Shown: piece after piece, positions 11,821 to 20,215 of the stretch
Numbering within the stretch: the stretch's first letter is position 1
How the letters are laid out: every line of letters begins with the position of its first letter
Origin: Haloplanus rubicundus
GTDB lineage: Archaea; Halobacteriota; Halobacteria; Halobacteriales; Haloferacaceae
Direction: 5' to 3'
NCBI RefSeq assembly: GCF_003342675.1
Contig: NZ_CP031148.1
Location: 682,001-746,000 of the forward strand
DNA length: 64,000 bases
Position numbers and translations under genes: made by a program
The notes under the pieces: generated by a model
What the model saw: the letters and a program-made list of their open reading frames with translations, nothing else
What the model was told of the DNA's origin: nothing
Database searches by the model: none

Positions 11821-11854
11821 AAGGTTAACAGGCTCGGTCCACAACTCTCCGTCA

Positions 11855-12538
11855 ATGGCCGAGGACGTCAAACCCACCCGCAAGAACCTCATGGCGATCG
11901 AGGATCGGATCGAACTCTCCGAGCGGGGTCACGACACGCTGGAACAGAAACGCGACGGCCTCATCATGGAGTTCATGGACATTCTGGACCAAGCCCAGGA
12001 TATCCGCGCGGACTTAGACGAGAACTACCAGACGGCACAGCGTAAGATCAACATGGCGCGGGCGATGGAAGGCGACGTGGCCGTCCGCGGCGCCGCCGCC
12101 GCGCTCAAAGAGCACCCCGAGATCACCACCCAGTCGAAAAACATCATGGGCGTGGTCGTCCCACAGATCGAGTCCTCCCGCGTCAGGAAGAGCCTCGATC
12201 AGCGTGGCTACGGCCTGCTCGGATCGTCGGGCCGCATCGACGAGGCCGCCGACGCCTACGAGGAGCTCCTCGAATCGATCATCCTCGCCGCCGAGGTGGA
12301 GACGGCGATGAAGAAGATGCTGACCGAAATCGAGACGACCAAGCGCCGCGTCAACGCCCTGGAGTTCAAACTCCTGCCCGACCTCCACGAGAACAAGGAG
12401 TACATCGAGCAGAAGTTGGAGGAGCAGGAACGCGAGGAAATCTTCCGCCTGAAGAAAATCAAGGCGAAAAAGGAAGAAGAGGAGAAGGCGGAGGCCGAGG
12501 CCGAACGGGAAGCGGAAGTCGTCACGGCCGACGACTAG
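11855..12538 (+). CDS. atpD: A-type ATP synthase subunit D (central stalk), detached from the main operon
   Basis: 227 residues. The N-terminal helix ([30 protein letters not shown]) and the C-terminal helix ([23 protein letters not shown]) form the long antiparallel coiled coil of subunit D, the rotor axle inside the A/B head. A lysine/glutamate-rich tail follows. It is the last expected member of the ATP synthase operon but lies 4.7 kb from atpB, behind bat-bop-crtY-brp. The gap after brp is only 34 bp and contains AAAAGGTTAA, so it may be read from brp or from its own promoter. Confidence 0.96.
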   Translation: MAEDVKPTRKNLMAIEDRIELSERGHDTLEQKRDGLIMEFMDILDQAQDIRADLDENYQTAQRKINMARAMEGDVAVRGAAAALKEHPEITTQSKNIMGVVVPQIESSRVRKSLDQRGYGLLGSSGRIDEAADAYEELLESIILAAEVETAMKKMLTEIETTKRRVNALEFKLLPDLHENKEYIEQKLEEQEREEIFRLKKIKAKKEEEEKAEAEAEREAEVVTADD

Positions 12539-12578
12539 CCGTCGCCGTGAGCCACCCGGCACCCTCGCGAGGAGCGAC

Positions 12579-12992
12579 GTGATACCCTGCCCGGCCTGCG
12601 GCGGCGACGCCATCGCCTTCGCCGTCCCGGCCGACTTACGCGCGTACGCCCCCGACTCGGGCGCGTACGCCCCCGACTCGGGCGCGTACGCCGCGCTCTG
12701 TTCTACCTGTCTTCGGACGCACGCGGCCGGCGACGCCCCGGCCGACCCGACGTTCGCGGCCGTCCACGAGTCGTTTCCGGACGGCGAGGCCGGCGCGGCG
12801 CTCGCGCTCGCGCTCGGCCTCCTCGACTCGCTCGCCCTCCGTCGGGACGCCATCGACGACTGCTGTTCGTACGCGGAGCGGGCGGGCGCCGACGTGCTGT
12901 TGACGCTCGACCGGCTCGCGACCGCGGATGGGCTGGACCCGCATTTCGATATCGAGCGCCGCCGGCACCAGTTGGCCGAGCTGCTCCGCTAG
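12579..12992 (+). CDS. Haloarchaeal zinc-ribbon protein with internal heptapeptide repeat
   Basis: 137 residues from a GTG start. CPACGG at the N-terminus and CSTC about 30 residues later form a likely zinc ribbon. Between them lies the in-frame heptad AYAPDSG, present twice and followed by a third AYA, encoded by a 21-bp tandem repeat. The C-terminal two thirds is helical and ends ERRRHQLAELLR. It resembles a haloarchaea-specific uncharacterised family; the repeat insertion is unusual. Its end overlaps the convergent GT87-like gene by 4 bp. Function unknown. Confidence 0.75.
   Translation: MIPCPACGGDAIAFAVPADLRAYAPDSGAYAPDSGAYAALCSTCLRTHAAGDAPADPTFAAVHESFPDGEAGAALALALGLLDSLALRRDAIDDCCSYAERAGADVLLTLDRLATADGLDPHFDIERRRHQLAELLR
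12640..12690 (+). repeat. 21-bp in-frame tandem repeat, about 2.4 copies
   Basis: The unit GCGTACGCCCCCGACTCGGGC recurs with period 21, keeping the reading frame (AYAPDSG). It contains the palindrome GCGTACGC, so the opposite strand also reads as a similar heptad. It lies between the two zinc-binding Cys pairs of the host gene. Confidence 0.85.
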
Positions 12993-14215
12993 TCGCCACG
13001 CTGGCCGCGGACCCTGGCGAGCGAGCGGCGCGTAAGATTCCCCTCGCCGGCGGCGGCGACCCGGGCCGCCGCGAGGCCGACGAGCAGGAGGTTCCCGTAG
13101 AGGCCGGGTTGGAGGAGGACGGCGGGGAGCCACTCGGGGGCGGCGGTTCCGGCCCACCGGAGCCCGTACGAGTGGAACTGGATCAGGAGGAGGCCGACGA
13201 CCGGCAGGGCCGGGTGCCCGTCCGGGCGGTCGAGTTCGGCGGCGACGAGGAGGACGGCCGCCGGCAGCGCGGCGACGAAGTAGTAGGCGTAGGTGAGCGG
13301 CGCGAGGAGGGGGACGGCGGCGAAGCCGAGGGCGGTCACCTCGCGGGTGGCGCCCTCGGCCCGGAGGACGCCGACGACGATGGCGAGGCTGGCGGCGACG
13401 CGGATGGCAAGCGAGTAGGGCACGTCGTAGAACGGGCGGTAGTACGGCGGGAGCCAGATCCGCGGCGAGCGGGCGGCCGTCCCCTCGCCGATGCCCCACG
13501 CGAGCACCTCGAGGAAGGTGCGGTGGGCGTCGACGCCGAAGGCGAGAAGCGAGACGAGGAGGAGCGCGAGGCCGCCGGCGACGGCGCCGACGAAGCGCGT
13601 CCGATCCTCGAGCAGGTGCGCCCCGGCGGGGGCGTAGGGGAGTTTGATCACGCCACAGCAGGCGGTGAGCGCGCCGCTCAGGTAGCCTCGGCCGCGGAGC
13701 GACGCCGACGCGGCGAACGTGAGGAGGGCACCGAGCGCGGCCGCCGTCTGTCCGAGCTTCATCGAGAGGAGGACGGGGTGGAAGCCGACGACGAGCGCGA
13801 GGGCGCCGAGGCGTTCGAGGGGGTGGAAGTCGGCGCCGAGCGCGGCCGCGAGGCGCTGGAGGGCGACCCACAGGAGCGCGACGGTGACGGCGGTCCACAG
13901 GAGGACGGCGGGCCGGAAGGGGAGCGCGAGGAGGACGGGGGCGAAAGCGAGGACGGCGACGGGCGGGTAGAGGTAGCTGCCGTGGTAGCCGCCGTCGTCG
14001 TTCTGGACGTACAGGGACTCGCCGGCCTCCCAGCGTTCGACGGCAGCGGAGTACGCGCCGAAGTCCCAGAAGCCGAAGCGGGGGGCGACGTCGATGGCGC
14101 GGAGATACCAGTCGACGGCGGGATAGGCTGCGAGGGCGGCGAGCGCGAGACAGGCGACGGCGACGAAACCGGGGCGCTCGCCGCGGAGCGCGAGGAGTCG
14201 ACGGAGGAGGGACAT
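12989..14215 (-). CDS. GT87/DUF2029-type polyprenol-linked glycosyltransferase, membrane protein
   Basis: 408 residues with about ten transmembrane segments. The first extracytoplasmic loop contains FGFWDFGAYSAAVERWEAGESLY, whose conserved acidic residue is typical of GT-C type glycosyltransferases of the PimE/DUF2029 group, and SYLYPPVAVL follows. Such enzymes transfer a sugar from a lipid carrier on the outer face of the membrane. Substrate unknown. The C-terminal tail is basic. It converges with the zinc-ribbon gene, sharing 4 bp. Confidence 0.8.
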   Translation of the reverse strand: MSLLRRLLALRGERPGFVAVACLALAALAAYPAVDWYLRAIDVAPRFGFWDFGAYSAAVERWEAGESLYVQNDDGGYHGSYLYPPVAVLAFAPVLLALPFRPAVLLWTAVTVALLWVALQRLAAALGADFHPLERLGALALVVGFHPVLLSMKLGQTAAALGALLTFAASASLRGRGYLSGALTACCGVIKLPYAPAGAHLLEDRTRFVGAVAGGLALLLVSLLAFGVDAHRTFLEVLAWGIGEGTAARSPRIWLPPYYRPFYDVPYSLAIRVAASLAIVVGVLRAEGATREVTALGFAAVPLLAPLTYAYYFVAALPAAVLLVAAELDRPDGHPALPVVGLLLIQFHSYGLRWAGTAAPEWLPAVLLQPGLYGNLLLVGLAAARVAAAGEGNLTRRSLARVRGQRGD

Positions 14216-14260
14216 GCAGGGAGGATGGAACGGCGCGGGCGAAAAAAACTCCGTCTCGGC

Positions 14261-15505
14261 TTAGATGCCGGTCGAGTACCGCAGGATGCCGGCGACGCCG
14301 CCGAAGGCGTCGTAGAGCTGTTCGCCCTTCTCGAAGTCGGTGCTGATGAACTTCGTCTCGGTGCCGCGCTGTTCCGCGATGGCCATGAGGTGCTCGATCA
14401 CGTCCTCGCGCTCTTTCACTTCGGCCTCGCTCCCGTCGTCGCACTGGTGGTCGGGCGTGGCGTGTCGGCGGTCGACCACTTCGAACTCCTCGCCCCCGCC
14501 GCAGTCGTAGACGACCACGTCCTTGCGGAGGTCCTCGCTGATGAGCAGGCGGTCGACGGAGCCCATGACGAGGTTCCGGCGGGTCTGCTCGAAGCCGTAG
14601 GTGGCGAGGTCACCGGTGTGGAGGTTCTCGAAGAACTCCTCCATCTCCACCTTGTCTTTCATTATCTCCTGGTCGGCGAGCACGTCCTGTGCGGCGTCGA
14701 CCAGGTCGTAGAGCCCGGATTCGTCGGTGTAGGAGACGTCGAACTTGCCGACCACCTTGTCCTGGAGTTCGTGGTGGAGGTAGTCGCCGTCGAGGAATTC
14801 GTCTTTCGTGGGCGACGGGCCGCCGACGAGGATGCCGTCCAGGTCGTGGCGCTCGGCGACGAACAGGTCGTTGGCCATCTCCGCCACCTCCTGGTAGAAG
14901 TTGTCGATGGCTTCGAGGCGGAGGCGGGCGAACCGCTGGGCGGACTGGCCACCTTTCCGCTGCTTGCCGGGGACGAGCGACGAGGCGGACTTGACGGGTT
15001 CGACGCGCTTGCCCTTGAGCCAGCCGACGTTGGCCTCGCGGCGGTCGAGGACGATCAGGCCGAACAGGCCCTTGTCGGTCAGCATCTCCTCTAGCGGTTC
15101 GGTGAGGAAATCGGAGTCGCAGTGGTAGCGAAAGGACTGGATGGGGTCGGGCGGGCTCTCCAGTACCTTGGTGACCATGTCGGTCTGGCCGCCGCCGCTG
15201 TCGACGGCGCCGCTGAAGACCACGATGCCGTTGTCCGGGGGGTAGGTGTCGTAGTAGCGGAGGCGGTCCTTGATGCTCGTGAGGGCGTCCTGGACGTTCG
15301 TCCGGGTCTGCTTGGACTTGATGTTGCTCGCCTCGGAGTGTTCCTGCGTGACGTGGGCGACGACCGAGGAGATCTGCTTGTCCGGCGGGATGTAGATGGT
15401 GACGAGTTGGGTGCCGGAGCCCTCGTACTCCTTCAGGTCCTCGATGACCTTCCGGAACTCGTATTTCCGACGGTCGTCGTCGGCGTCCTGCGTGTCGGTA
15501 CTCAT
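14261..15505 (-). CDS. prf1: Peptide chain release factor aRF1
   Basis: 414 residues from the ATG at 15505, chosen over an upstream in-frame ATG because the family begins MSTD-type followed by RRKYEFRKVIEDL. The stop-codon decoding NIKS motif is at residues 61-64, YHCDSDF (YxCxxxF motif) at 127-133, and the catalytic GGQ at 185-187 in KGGQSAQRF. It recognises all three stop codons in the ribosomal A site and releases the peptide. Monocistronic, with a divergent promoter region shared with minD. Confidence 0.97.
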   Translation of the reverse strand: MSTDTQDADDDRRKYEFRKVIEDLKEYEGSGTQLVTIYIPPDKQISSVVAHVTQEHSEASNIKSKQTRTNVQDALTSIKDRLRYYDTYPPDNGIVVFSGAVDSGGGQTDMVTKVLESPPDPIQSFRYHCDSDFLTEPLEEMLTDKGLFGLIVLDRREANVGWLKGKRVEPVKSASSLVPGKQRKGGQSAQRFARLRLEAIDNFYQEVAEMANDLFVAERHDLDGILVGGPSPTKDEFLDGDYLHHELQDKVVGKFDVSYTDESGLYDLVDAAQDVLADQEIMKDKVEMEEFFENLHTGDLATYGFEQTRRNLVMGSVDRLLISEDLRKDVVVYDCGGGEEFEVVDRRHATPDHQCDDGSEAEVKEREDVIEHLMAIAEQRGTETKFISTDFEKGEQLYDAFGGVAGILRYSTGI

Positions 15506-15632
15506 TGGTGTGTCTAGCGCCGGCCGCGCTGAAGTAACCTTTGATGGGGGTCTCGTGACCGCGTACCGTGGATTCACCGGCTCCGTCGGCGTCCCGTCGA
15601 TACCGGCTCACGACGCCACACCCCGCCCCGCT

Positions 15633-15662
15633 GGCGGGGAGCAGAGTTATATGCTCCCCGCC
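15633..15662 (+). promoter_or_regulatory. 11-bp inverted repeat straddling the minD TATA box
   Basis: Arms GGCGGGGAGCA (15633-15643) and TGCTCCCCGCC (15652-15662) are perfect reverse complements separated by GAGTTATA. The TTATAT box spans the loop/right-arm junction, about 30 bp before the minD start, the normal distance for a leaderless archaeal promoter. A dyad centred on the TATA box could be a repressor operator; no regulator is identified. The remaining 15506-15632 shows nothing else. Confidence 0.6.
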
Positions 15663-15680
15663 GGTGGTTGCTGACGACTC

Positions 15681-16535
15681 ATGCGCGTGTACGCGGTCGC
15701 CAGCGGCAAGGGCGGCGTCGGCAAGACGACGACGGTGGCGAACCTCGGTGCCGTCCTCGCCGCGGGCGGCCACGAGACGGTCGTCGTCGACGCCGACCTC
15801 GGGATGGGGAACCTCGCGGGCGCCCTCGGCGTCGACGCCGACGAGGGACCGACCGTCCACGACGTACTCGCGGGGCGGGCGACGGCCGCCGAGGCCCGCC
15901 GGGAGGGGCCGGTCGGCCTCGGCGTCCTCCCGGCGTCGGACTCACTCGACGACTTCGGAGCGGCCAACCCGTCGAACCTGACGGCGTTGCTCGACGGTCT
16001 CGACGAGGCGGGCGCCGAGGTGGTCCTCGTCGACACCTCGGCGGGCCTGAGCCACGACAGCGTCGAACCCCTCCGGATCGCCGACGAGGTGTTGCTCGTC
16101 TCGACGCCGGAACGCGGGGCGCTCGGCGACACGGCGAAGACCCGGGACGTGGCCGGACGCTTCGGGACGCCGATGGCGGGGGCGGTGGTGACACGGATCG
16201 CGTCGGACACCGATCTGGACGCCGTCGCCGACCGTCTCGGCGTCCCGATCCGGGGGTCGATCCCGGACGATCCGGCGGTGTCGGCCGCGGCCGAGGGGGG
16301 CGACCCGCTCGTCGTCGCCGCGCCCGACGCCCCGGCGACCGACGCCTACCGACGGCTCGCGGTCGATCTGACGGGCGACGGGTCGCTGGCGCCGACGGAG
16401 CCGGCGGACGAGGACGACGGCGCCGATACCGACGACCCGTCGGCCCCGGCCGACGGGGACGGCGGCGACGAGGCTCCCCCGACCGACGAGGCCGGCGACG
16501 AGCGGACGGGATTCCTGCGCTGGCTGCTGCGGTGA
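15681..16535 (+). CDS. minD: MinD/ParA family ATPase
   Basis: 284 residues. The deviant Walker A KGGVGKTT is at residues 10-17, DADLGMGN follows, and VLVDTSAGLSHDSV is the Walker B region, all as in MinD-type positioning ATPases. The C-terminal roughly 60 residues are acidic and end in GFLRWLLR, an amphipathic helix that could bind membrane as the MinD tail does. Haloarchaea carry several MinD paralogues and the specific role here is not known. A small membrane protein gene follows after 39 bp. Confidence 0.9.
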   Translation: MRVYAVASGKGGVGKTTTVANLGAVLAAGGHETVVVDADLGMGNLAGALGVDADEGPTVHDVLAGRATAAEARREGPVGLGVLPASDSLDDFGAANPSNLTALLDGLDEAGAEVVLVDTSAGLSHDSVEPLRIADEVLLVSTPERGALGDTAKTRDVAGRFGTPMAGAVVTRIASDTDLDAVADRLGVPIRGSIPDDPAVSAAAEGGDPLVVAAPDAPATDAYRRLAVDLTGDGSLAPTEPADEDDGADTDDPSAPADGDGGDEAPPTDEAGDERTGFLRWLLR

Positions 16536-16574
16536 ACGGGAAGTTCTTTGGGGCCTCCACGACGACGGGCAGTC

Positions 16575-16703
16575 ATGGCAGAGTCGAACGCGGTTCCGCT
16601 GTGGTGGATACTGGTGTTTCTGGTGCTCGCACTCGGACTCGGGGCGCTCGCGGTGTCGACGGTCGGCGGCTCGCTGATCGCCGGCGCCGTCCTCCCAGTG
16701 TAG
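16575..16703 (+). CDS. 42-residue single-span membrane protein
   Basis: ATG at 16575, stop at 16701-16703. After a short polar start (MAESNAVP) comes one long hydrophobic helix (LWWILVFLVLALGLGALAV) and a small hydrophobic tail. It follows minD on the same strand with a short gap. No family recognised. Its overall look (single helix, acceptable start, minD partner) supports a real microprotein, possibly a membrane anchor for the ATPase, but that is inference. Confidence 0.5.
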   Translation: MAESNAVPLWWILVFLVLALGLGALAVSTVGGSLIAGAVLPV

Positions 16704-16760
16704 CGGACCGACGCATATAGACCACTCCCGTCGCTAGGGCCGGTACACTCCGCGAATTCC

Positions 16761-16801
16761 ATCACGATTTTGTGATGCATATCGTATTCGGTATACTTAT
16801 A
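16761..16801 (+). promoter_or_regulatory. Promoter and candidate operator of rbkR-ribB
   Basis: An inverted repeat ATCAC (16761-16765) and GTGAT (16772-16776) with a 6-nt centre is followed by an AT-rich stretch with CTTATA (16796-16801) about 25 bp before the rbkR ATG, consistent with leaderless transcription. RbkR-type proteins are known to regulate riboflavin genes, including their own, so autoregulation is plausible but unproven. Confidence 0.5.
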
Positions 16802-16824
16802 CGCGACGAGCCGCAACCCCGGAT

Positions 16825-17535
16825 ATGGCAGAGACCGCAGCGGCGTCGACGGTCGGCCCGGACGAACTCGCCGCCCTGAAGCGAGTCGCGCTGGCCGGCG
16901 GCCTCGACGACCGAGCGAAGCTATCCTGTTCGGGGTTGGCCGAACAGCTCGACGCGTCGGCCCAGACGGCCTCGCGACGACTCCAGCGTCTCGACGACGC
17001 GGGACTCGTCGACCGGGAGGTGCTGGCCGACGGCCAGCGCGTCGTCGTCACCGACGCGGGCGTGGCTCGGCTCCGACGCGAGTACGCCGACTACCGCCAG
17101 TTGTTCGAGGCCGACGCGACCCTGTCGCTCGACGGCACGGTGACCAGCGGGATGGGCGAGGGGAAACATTACATCTCGCTGTCGGGCTACATGGCGCAGT
17201 TCCGCGACCGACTCGGCTACGAGCCGTTCGCGGGCACGCTCAACGTCGAACTCACGGCCGCGAGCGTCCGAGCGCGCGGCGAACTGGAGGCACAGACGGA
17301 CGACGCGACCCGAATCGACGGCTGGGAGGACGGCGACCGGACGTTCGGCCCCGCGACGTGTTACGCGGCCCGCGTCGAGAGCGACGCCGGGAGCTACGAC
17401 GGCGCCCACGTCATCGTCCCCGAGCGCACCCACCACGACGCCACGCAACTCGAACTCATCGCGCCGGTGAAACTGCGTGACGAACTCGCCCTCTCGGACG
17501 GCGACGACCTGACCGTCCACGTGGGGGAGCCGTGA
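16825..17535 (+). CDS. rbkR: CTP-dependent riboflavin kinase with N-terminal HTH regulator domain (RbkR)
   Basis: 236 residues. Residues 1-85 form a winged helix-turn-helix ([27 protein letters not shown]). Residues about 100-232 are the archaeal CTP-dependent riboflavin kinase, with [13 protein letters not shown] and [13 protein letters not shown]. The fused form is known in archaea as a bifunctional regulator and FMN-forming enzyme. It overlaps ribB, the next step of the same pathway, by a few bases, giving a two-gene flavin operon. Confidence 0.93.
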   Translation: MAETAAASTVGPDELAALKRVALAGGLDDRAKLSCSGLAEQLDASAQTASRRLQRLDDAGLVDREVLADGQRVVVTDAGVARLRREYADYRQLFEADATLSLDGTVTSGMGEGKHYISLSGYMAQFRDRLGYEPFAGTLNVELTAASVRARGELEAQTDDATRIDGWEDGDRTFGPATCYAARVESDAGSYDGAHVIVPERTHHDATQLELIAPVKLRDELALSDGDDLTVHVGEP

Positions 17536-18200
17536 TGCGCGGCGAATCGACGGGAGCGCTGGAGCGAGCGGTCGCGGCGTTCCGGGCCGGCGAGCCGGTG
17601 CTCGTCCACGACGCCGACGACCGCGAGGGCGAGACCGACCTCCTCTACCCAGCGAGCGCGGTGACGCCCGCCACCGTCGCGCGCCTCCGCAACGACGGCG
17701 GCGGCCTCATTTTCGCCGCGCTCCCCGCTACCGTCGCCGATCGGTTCGACCTCCCCTTCCTCCACGAGGCGGTCGACCACCCGGCGAACGACCATACCGA
17801 CCTCGGCTACGACGCCCACCCCTCGTTCTCGCTGACGGTGAACCACCGCGACGGCTTTACCGGTGTCACGGACGACGACCGGGCGCTCACCATCCGCCGG
17901 CTGGGCGAGGTGAGCGCCGACGCGGACTACGGCGTCGACGCCTTCGCCGACGAGTTCCGGACGCCGGGTCACGTCCACCTCCTCCGGGGGGCGCCCGGCC
18001 TCCTCGACGAACGCCGTGGCCACACCGAACTCGGCCTGGCGCTGGCCGAGGCGGCCGGCGTCGCCCCCGCCGTCGCCGGGTGTGAGATGCTCGACGACGA
18101 GACGGGGGGTGCGCTCTCGACGGCCGACGCCGAGGCGTACGCCCGCCGGTACGACCTGCCGTTCGTCGAGGGAGCAGACCTGATTCGGGCGCTGGAGTGA
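17535..18200 (+). CDS. ribB: 3,4-dihydroxy-2-butanone 4-phosphate synthase
   Basis: 221 residues from ATG 17535; a GTG three bases earlier (17532) is an alternative. The acidic loop DADDREGETDLLYPA is the metal and substrate binding segment of RibB. FADEFRTPGHVHLLRG and the GHTELGLALAEAAG helix are also diagnostic, with CEMLDD near the C-terminus. It converts ribulose 5-phosphate into the four-carbon unit of riboflavin. It overlaps the rbkR stop codon. Confidence 0.94.
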   Translation: MRGESTGALERAVAAFRAGEPVLVHDADDREGETDLLYPASAVTPATVARLRNDGGGLIFAALPATVADRFDLPFLHEAVDHPANDHTDLGYDAHPSFSLTVNHRDGFTGVTDDDRALTIRRLGEVSADADYGVDAFADEFRTPGHVHLLRGAPGLLDERRGHTELGLALAEAAGVAPAVAGCEMLDDETGGALSTADAEAYARRYDLPFVEGADLIRALE

Positions 18201-18474
18201 GGTCGGGACTCGCGTTCGTCGCGACGATACCGATTCCGGCGCAGTCACCGGGTTACGAGCGAATTGGTCCCCACCGCGGGCCGCCCACAGTACCGTGGAG
18301 CCGCATCTTCAGCGTAATGCAAGGTGGAGCCTCCGACCTCAAGGAGCGAGCGTAGCGAGCGAGTAGGTCGGAGAGGAAACCGACACGGTACTACACCAAC
18401 CACGCTCGATGGAAGGCCGACTCCCCACCGAGTCGTTACTAATATAAAAACGCCGGCCTACATCTGAACCACGG
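18201..18474. other. Left flank of the tnpB element
   Basis: No gene is seen in these 274 bp. They contain a hairpin with arms CTCCGACCT (18331-18339) and AGGTCGGAG (18365-18373) around a GAGCGAGCG-rich loop, then an AT-rich stretch (CTAATATAAAAA, near 18438-18449) that would serve as the tnpB promoter. The left end of the insertion sequence lies somewhere here but I cannot fix its boundary. Confidence 0.5.
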
Positions 18475-19737
18475 ATGGAGGTACGTCGCACCGTCCCCAT
18501 CAAGCTCGACGTGGCCGACAGCGACGCCGAACTCCTCCACGATACAATCTCCGAGTTCCTGTGGGCCGCCAACTACGTCGTCGACCACGCGTGGAGAGGC
18601 GAGTACAAGACCACAAGCAAAGCCGAACTCCAACGGGAAACATACGACGACGTGCGGGCCGAAACGAGACTCCAAGCGAACCTCGTCCAGAACGCCCGTA
18701 ACAAGGCCGCCGACGCCGTACAGAGCGTCGTCGCTCGGTGGAAGCAAGGTGACGATGCAGGGAAGCCGCACTTCACTGCCCCGACGCTCGTCTACGACAA
18801 GCGATGTGCGACGTTCAACGACGACCACGCGACGCTCTCGACCGTCGACGGACGCATCACCGCCGAGTACGTCCTCCCCGACGAGAACCGTGAGACGCCC
18901 CACTCGGAGTACCTGTTCAATAATGACTACGAAGTGACGGGCGGAGAACTCCACTACCGCGACGGTGAGTTCTACCTTCACGTCCGAACAAAGGCGGACG
19001 TGGAGTCCGAGACTGCCGACGACGGCAACGACGAGCACAGCACAGTCCTTGGCGTTGACCTCGGCATCGAAAACGTCGCCGTCACTTCGACAGGTGGATT
19101 CTGGAACGGGTCGGAGTTGAACCACTGGCACCGCGAGTTCGAGAAACGACGGGGGTCGCTTCAACAGCGTGGAACGCGGGCCGCTCACGAAACCATCCAG
19201 TCGGTCGGACGCACCGAGACGGGTCGCTACGACCACTTCTTACATACCGTCTCGAAGGAACTCGTCGCGGAAGCCGTCGAGAACGGCTGTGACGTGATCG
19301 CATTCGAGAACCTGACGGGGATTCGTGAGCGGATGCCGAACGCCAAGAAGTTCCACGCGTGGGCGTTCCGACGCTTGTTCGAGTACGTCGAGTACAAAGC
19401 CGAGATGTTCGGTATCTCGGTCGACCAGGTGAGTCCTGCGTACACGAGCCAGCGGTGTTCCAAGTGTGGGACGACGCTCCGCGAAAACCGCCAGACACAA
19501 GAGCGATTCTGTTGCCAGAAGTGCGGCTATGAAGTGAACGCCGACTACAACGCGGCGAAGAACATCGGTCTAAAGCATCTCCGCTCGGCGCAAAAGTCGT
19601 CGGGCGGATGCGCACCCGTAAACGTGCGCTTGAATCGCGGGACGCTGAACGTGAACGGCGAGTATTCGCCTGCCTGTGAAGGCCAGAACGGGAGTCCACG
19701 CGAAAGCCCCATCACCAGAACCTTCGGTTCTGGTTAG
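18475..19737 (+). CDS. tnpB: TnpB (IS200/IS605 OrfB), RNA-guided nuclease
   Basis: 420 residues, full length. RuvC residues are Asp195 in [11 protein letters not shown], Glu278 in [12 protein letters not shown] and Asp357 in [10 protein letters not shown]. The zinc ribbon has Cys328 and Cys331 (CSKCG) with Cys347 and Cys350 (CQKCG). All catalytic residues are intact, so it should be active. TnpB proteins are known RNA-guided nucleases using an omega RNA encoded at the element's right end. The coding 3' end itself contains a 9-bp-arm hairpin. It lies between ribB and vapC in an accessory region. Confidence 0.95.
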   Translation: MEVRRTVPIKLDVADSDAELLHDTISEFLWAANYVVDHAWRGEYKTTSKAELQRETYDDVRAETRLQANLVQNARNKAADAVQSVVARWKQGDDAGKPHFTAPTLVYDKRCATFNDDHATLSTVDGRITAEYVLPDENRETPHSEYLFNNDYEVTGGELHYRDGEFYLHVRTKADVESETADDGNDEHSTVLGVDLGIENVAVTSTGGFWNGSELNHWHREFEKRRGSLQQRGTRAAHETIQSVGRTETGRYDHFLHTVSKELVAEAVENGCDVIAFENLTGIRERMPNAKKFHAWAFRRLFEYVEYKAEMFGISVDQVSPAYTSQRCSKCGTTLRENRQTQERFCCQKCGYEVNADYNAAKNIGLKHLRSAQKSSGGCAPVNVRLNRGTLNVNGEYSPACEGQNGSPRESPITRTFGSG

Positions 19738-19812
19738 CAGTCAGAAGCTCCGCTTCTGACGACACCCTCAACGAAGCGAACGGCGAATCCGTGAGCGAGT
19801 AGGGTGGGGTAG
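19714..19812 (+). ncRNA. Candidate omega RNA (reRNA) at the tnpB 3' end
   Basis: Two perfect hairpins follow each other: arms ACCAGAACC (19714-19722) and GGTTCTGGT (19726-19734) at the tnpB stop, then GTCAGAAGC (19740-19748) and GCTTCTGAC (19752-19760), each with a 3-nt loop. A G-rich right end follows. Known TnpB guide RNAs occupy this position and read into the flank, here the end of vapC. The 5' limit of the RNA is unknown. Confidence 0.55.
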
Positions 19813-19813
19813 T

Positions 19814-20215
19814 TTACTCCCGATACGCGTCGACGGCCACGACCGCCTGCGTCTCCGAATGCGTCAGGTCGGCGTCGTTCGTGACGACCGTCGCCCCCTC
19901 TCGCCGGGCGAGCGCCCCGACGAGGGCGTCGACGGCCCCCATCTTCGGCCCGGGGGGAAACACCTCGCCCGCGAACTCAGCGGCGGCGACGGCGAGTCGC
20001 TCGTCGACGCCGACGACGTCGACGAACTCGAGTGCGTCACGTGCCCCGGGAACGTCGACGGTCGATCGATCCGACTTGTACACCTCGCCCTGAAGCACCT
20101 CGGTGAACGCGGGCGCAGGGGTGACGTACACGTCCGGATGGGCGCCGAGATAGTCGCGGACGGCGTCGTGGCCGTCGAGGTAGTCGACGAGAAACGTGGT
20201 GTCGACGACCCTCAT
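19814..20215 (-). CDS. vapC: VapC-type PIN-domain ribonuclease toxin
   Basis: 133 residues. The acidic active site of the PIN fold is complete: Asp5 (MRVVDTTFLVDYL), Glu39 (FTEVLQGE), Asp96 (GAVDALVGALA) and Asp114/Asp116 (VVTNDADL). Such toxins cut specific RNAs such as initiator tRNA or rRNA; the target here is unknown. The start overlaps the upstream antitoxin gene by 4 bp (ATGA). The stop codon lies directly against the right end of the tnpB element, but the C-terminus looks complete. Confidence 0.88.
   Translation of the reverse strand: MRVVDTTFLVDYLDGHDAVRDYLGAHPDVYVTPAPAFTEVLQGEVYKSDRSTVDVPGARDALEFVDVVGVDERLAVAAAEFAGEVFPPGPKMGAVDALVGALARREGATVVTNDADLTHSETQAVVAVDAYRE

Larger units (their letters stand above)
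18475..19813 (+). mobile_element. Solo IS200/IS605-family element carrying tnpB only
   Basis: The element comprises tnpB, two consecutive 3' hairpins and a right end resembling other haloarchaeal elements of this type (GAGTAGGGTGGGGTAG near 19797-19812). No tnpA (Y1 transposase) is present, so movement would need TnpA in trans. The right end abuts the stop codon of the convergent vapC gene. The left boundary is undefined and lies within 18201-18474. Confidence 0.75.

Noticed and set aside
12640-12690. CRISPR or intergenic satellite
   Set aside because: The repeat is in frame within a zinc-ribbon gene with no spacers.
18475-19813. Complete autonomous IS605 with tnpA
   Set aside because: No Y1 transposase frame exists on either side of tnpB.
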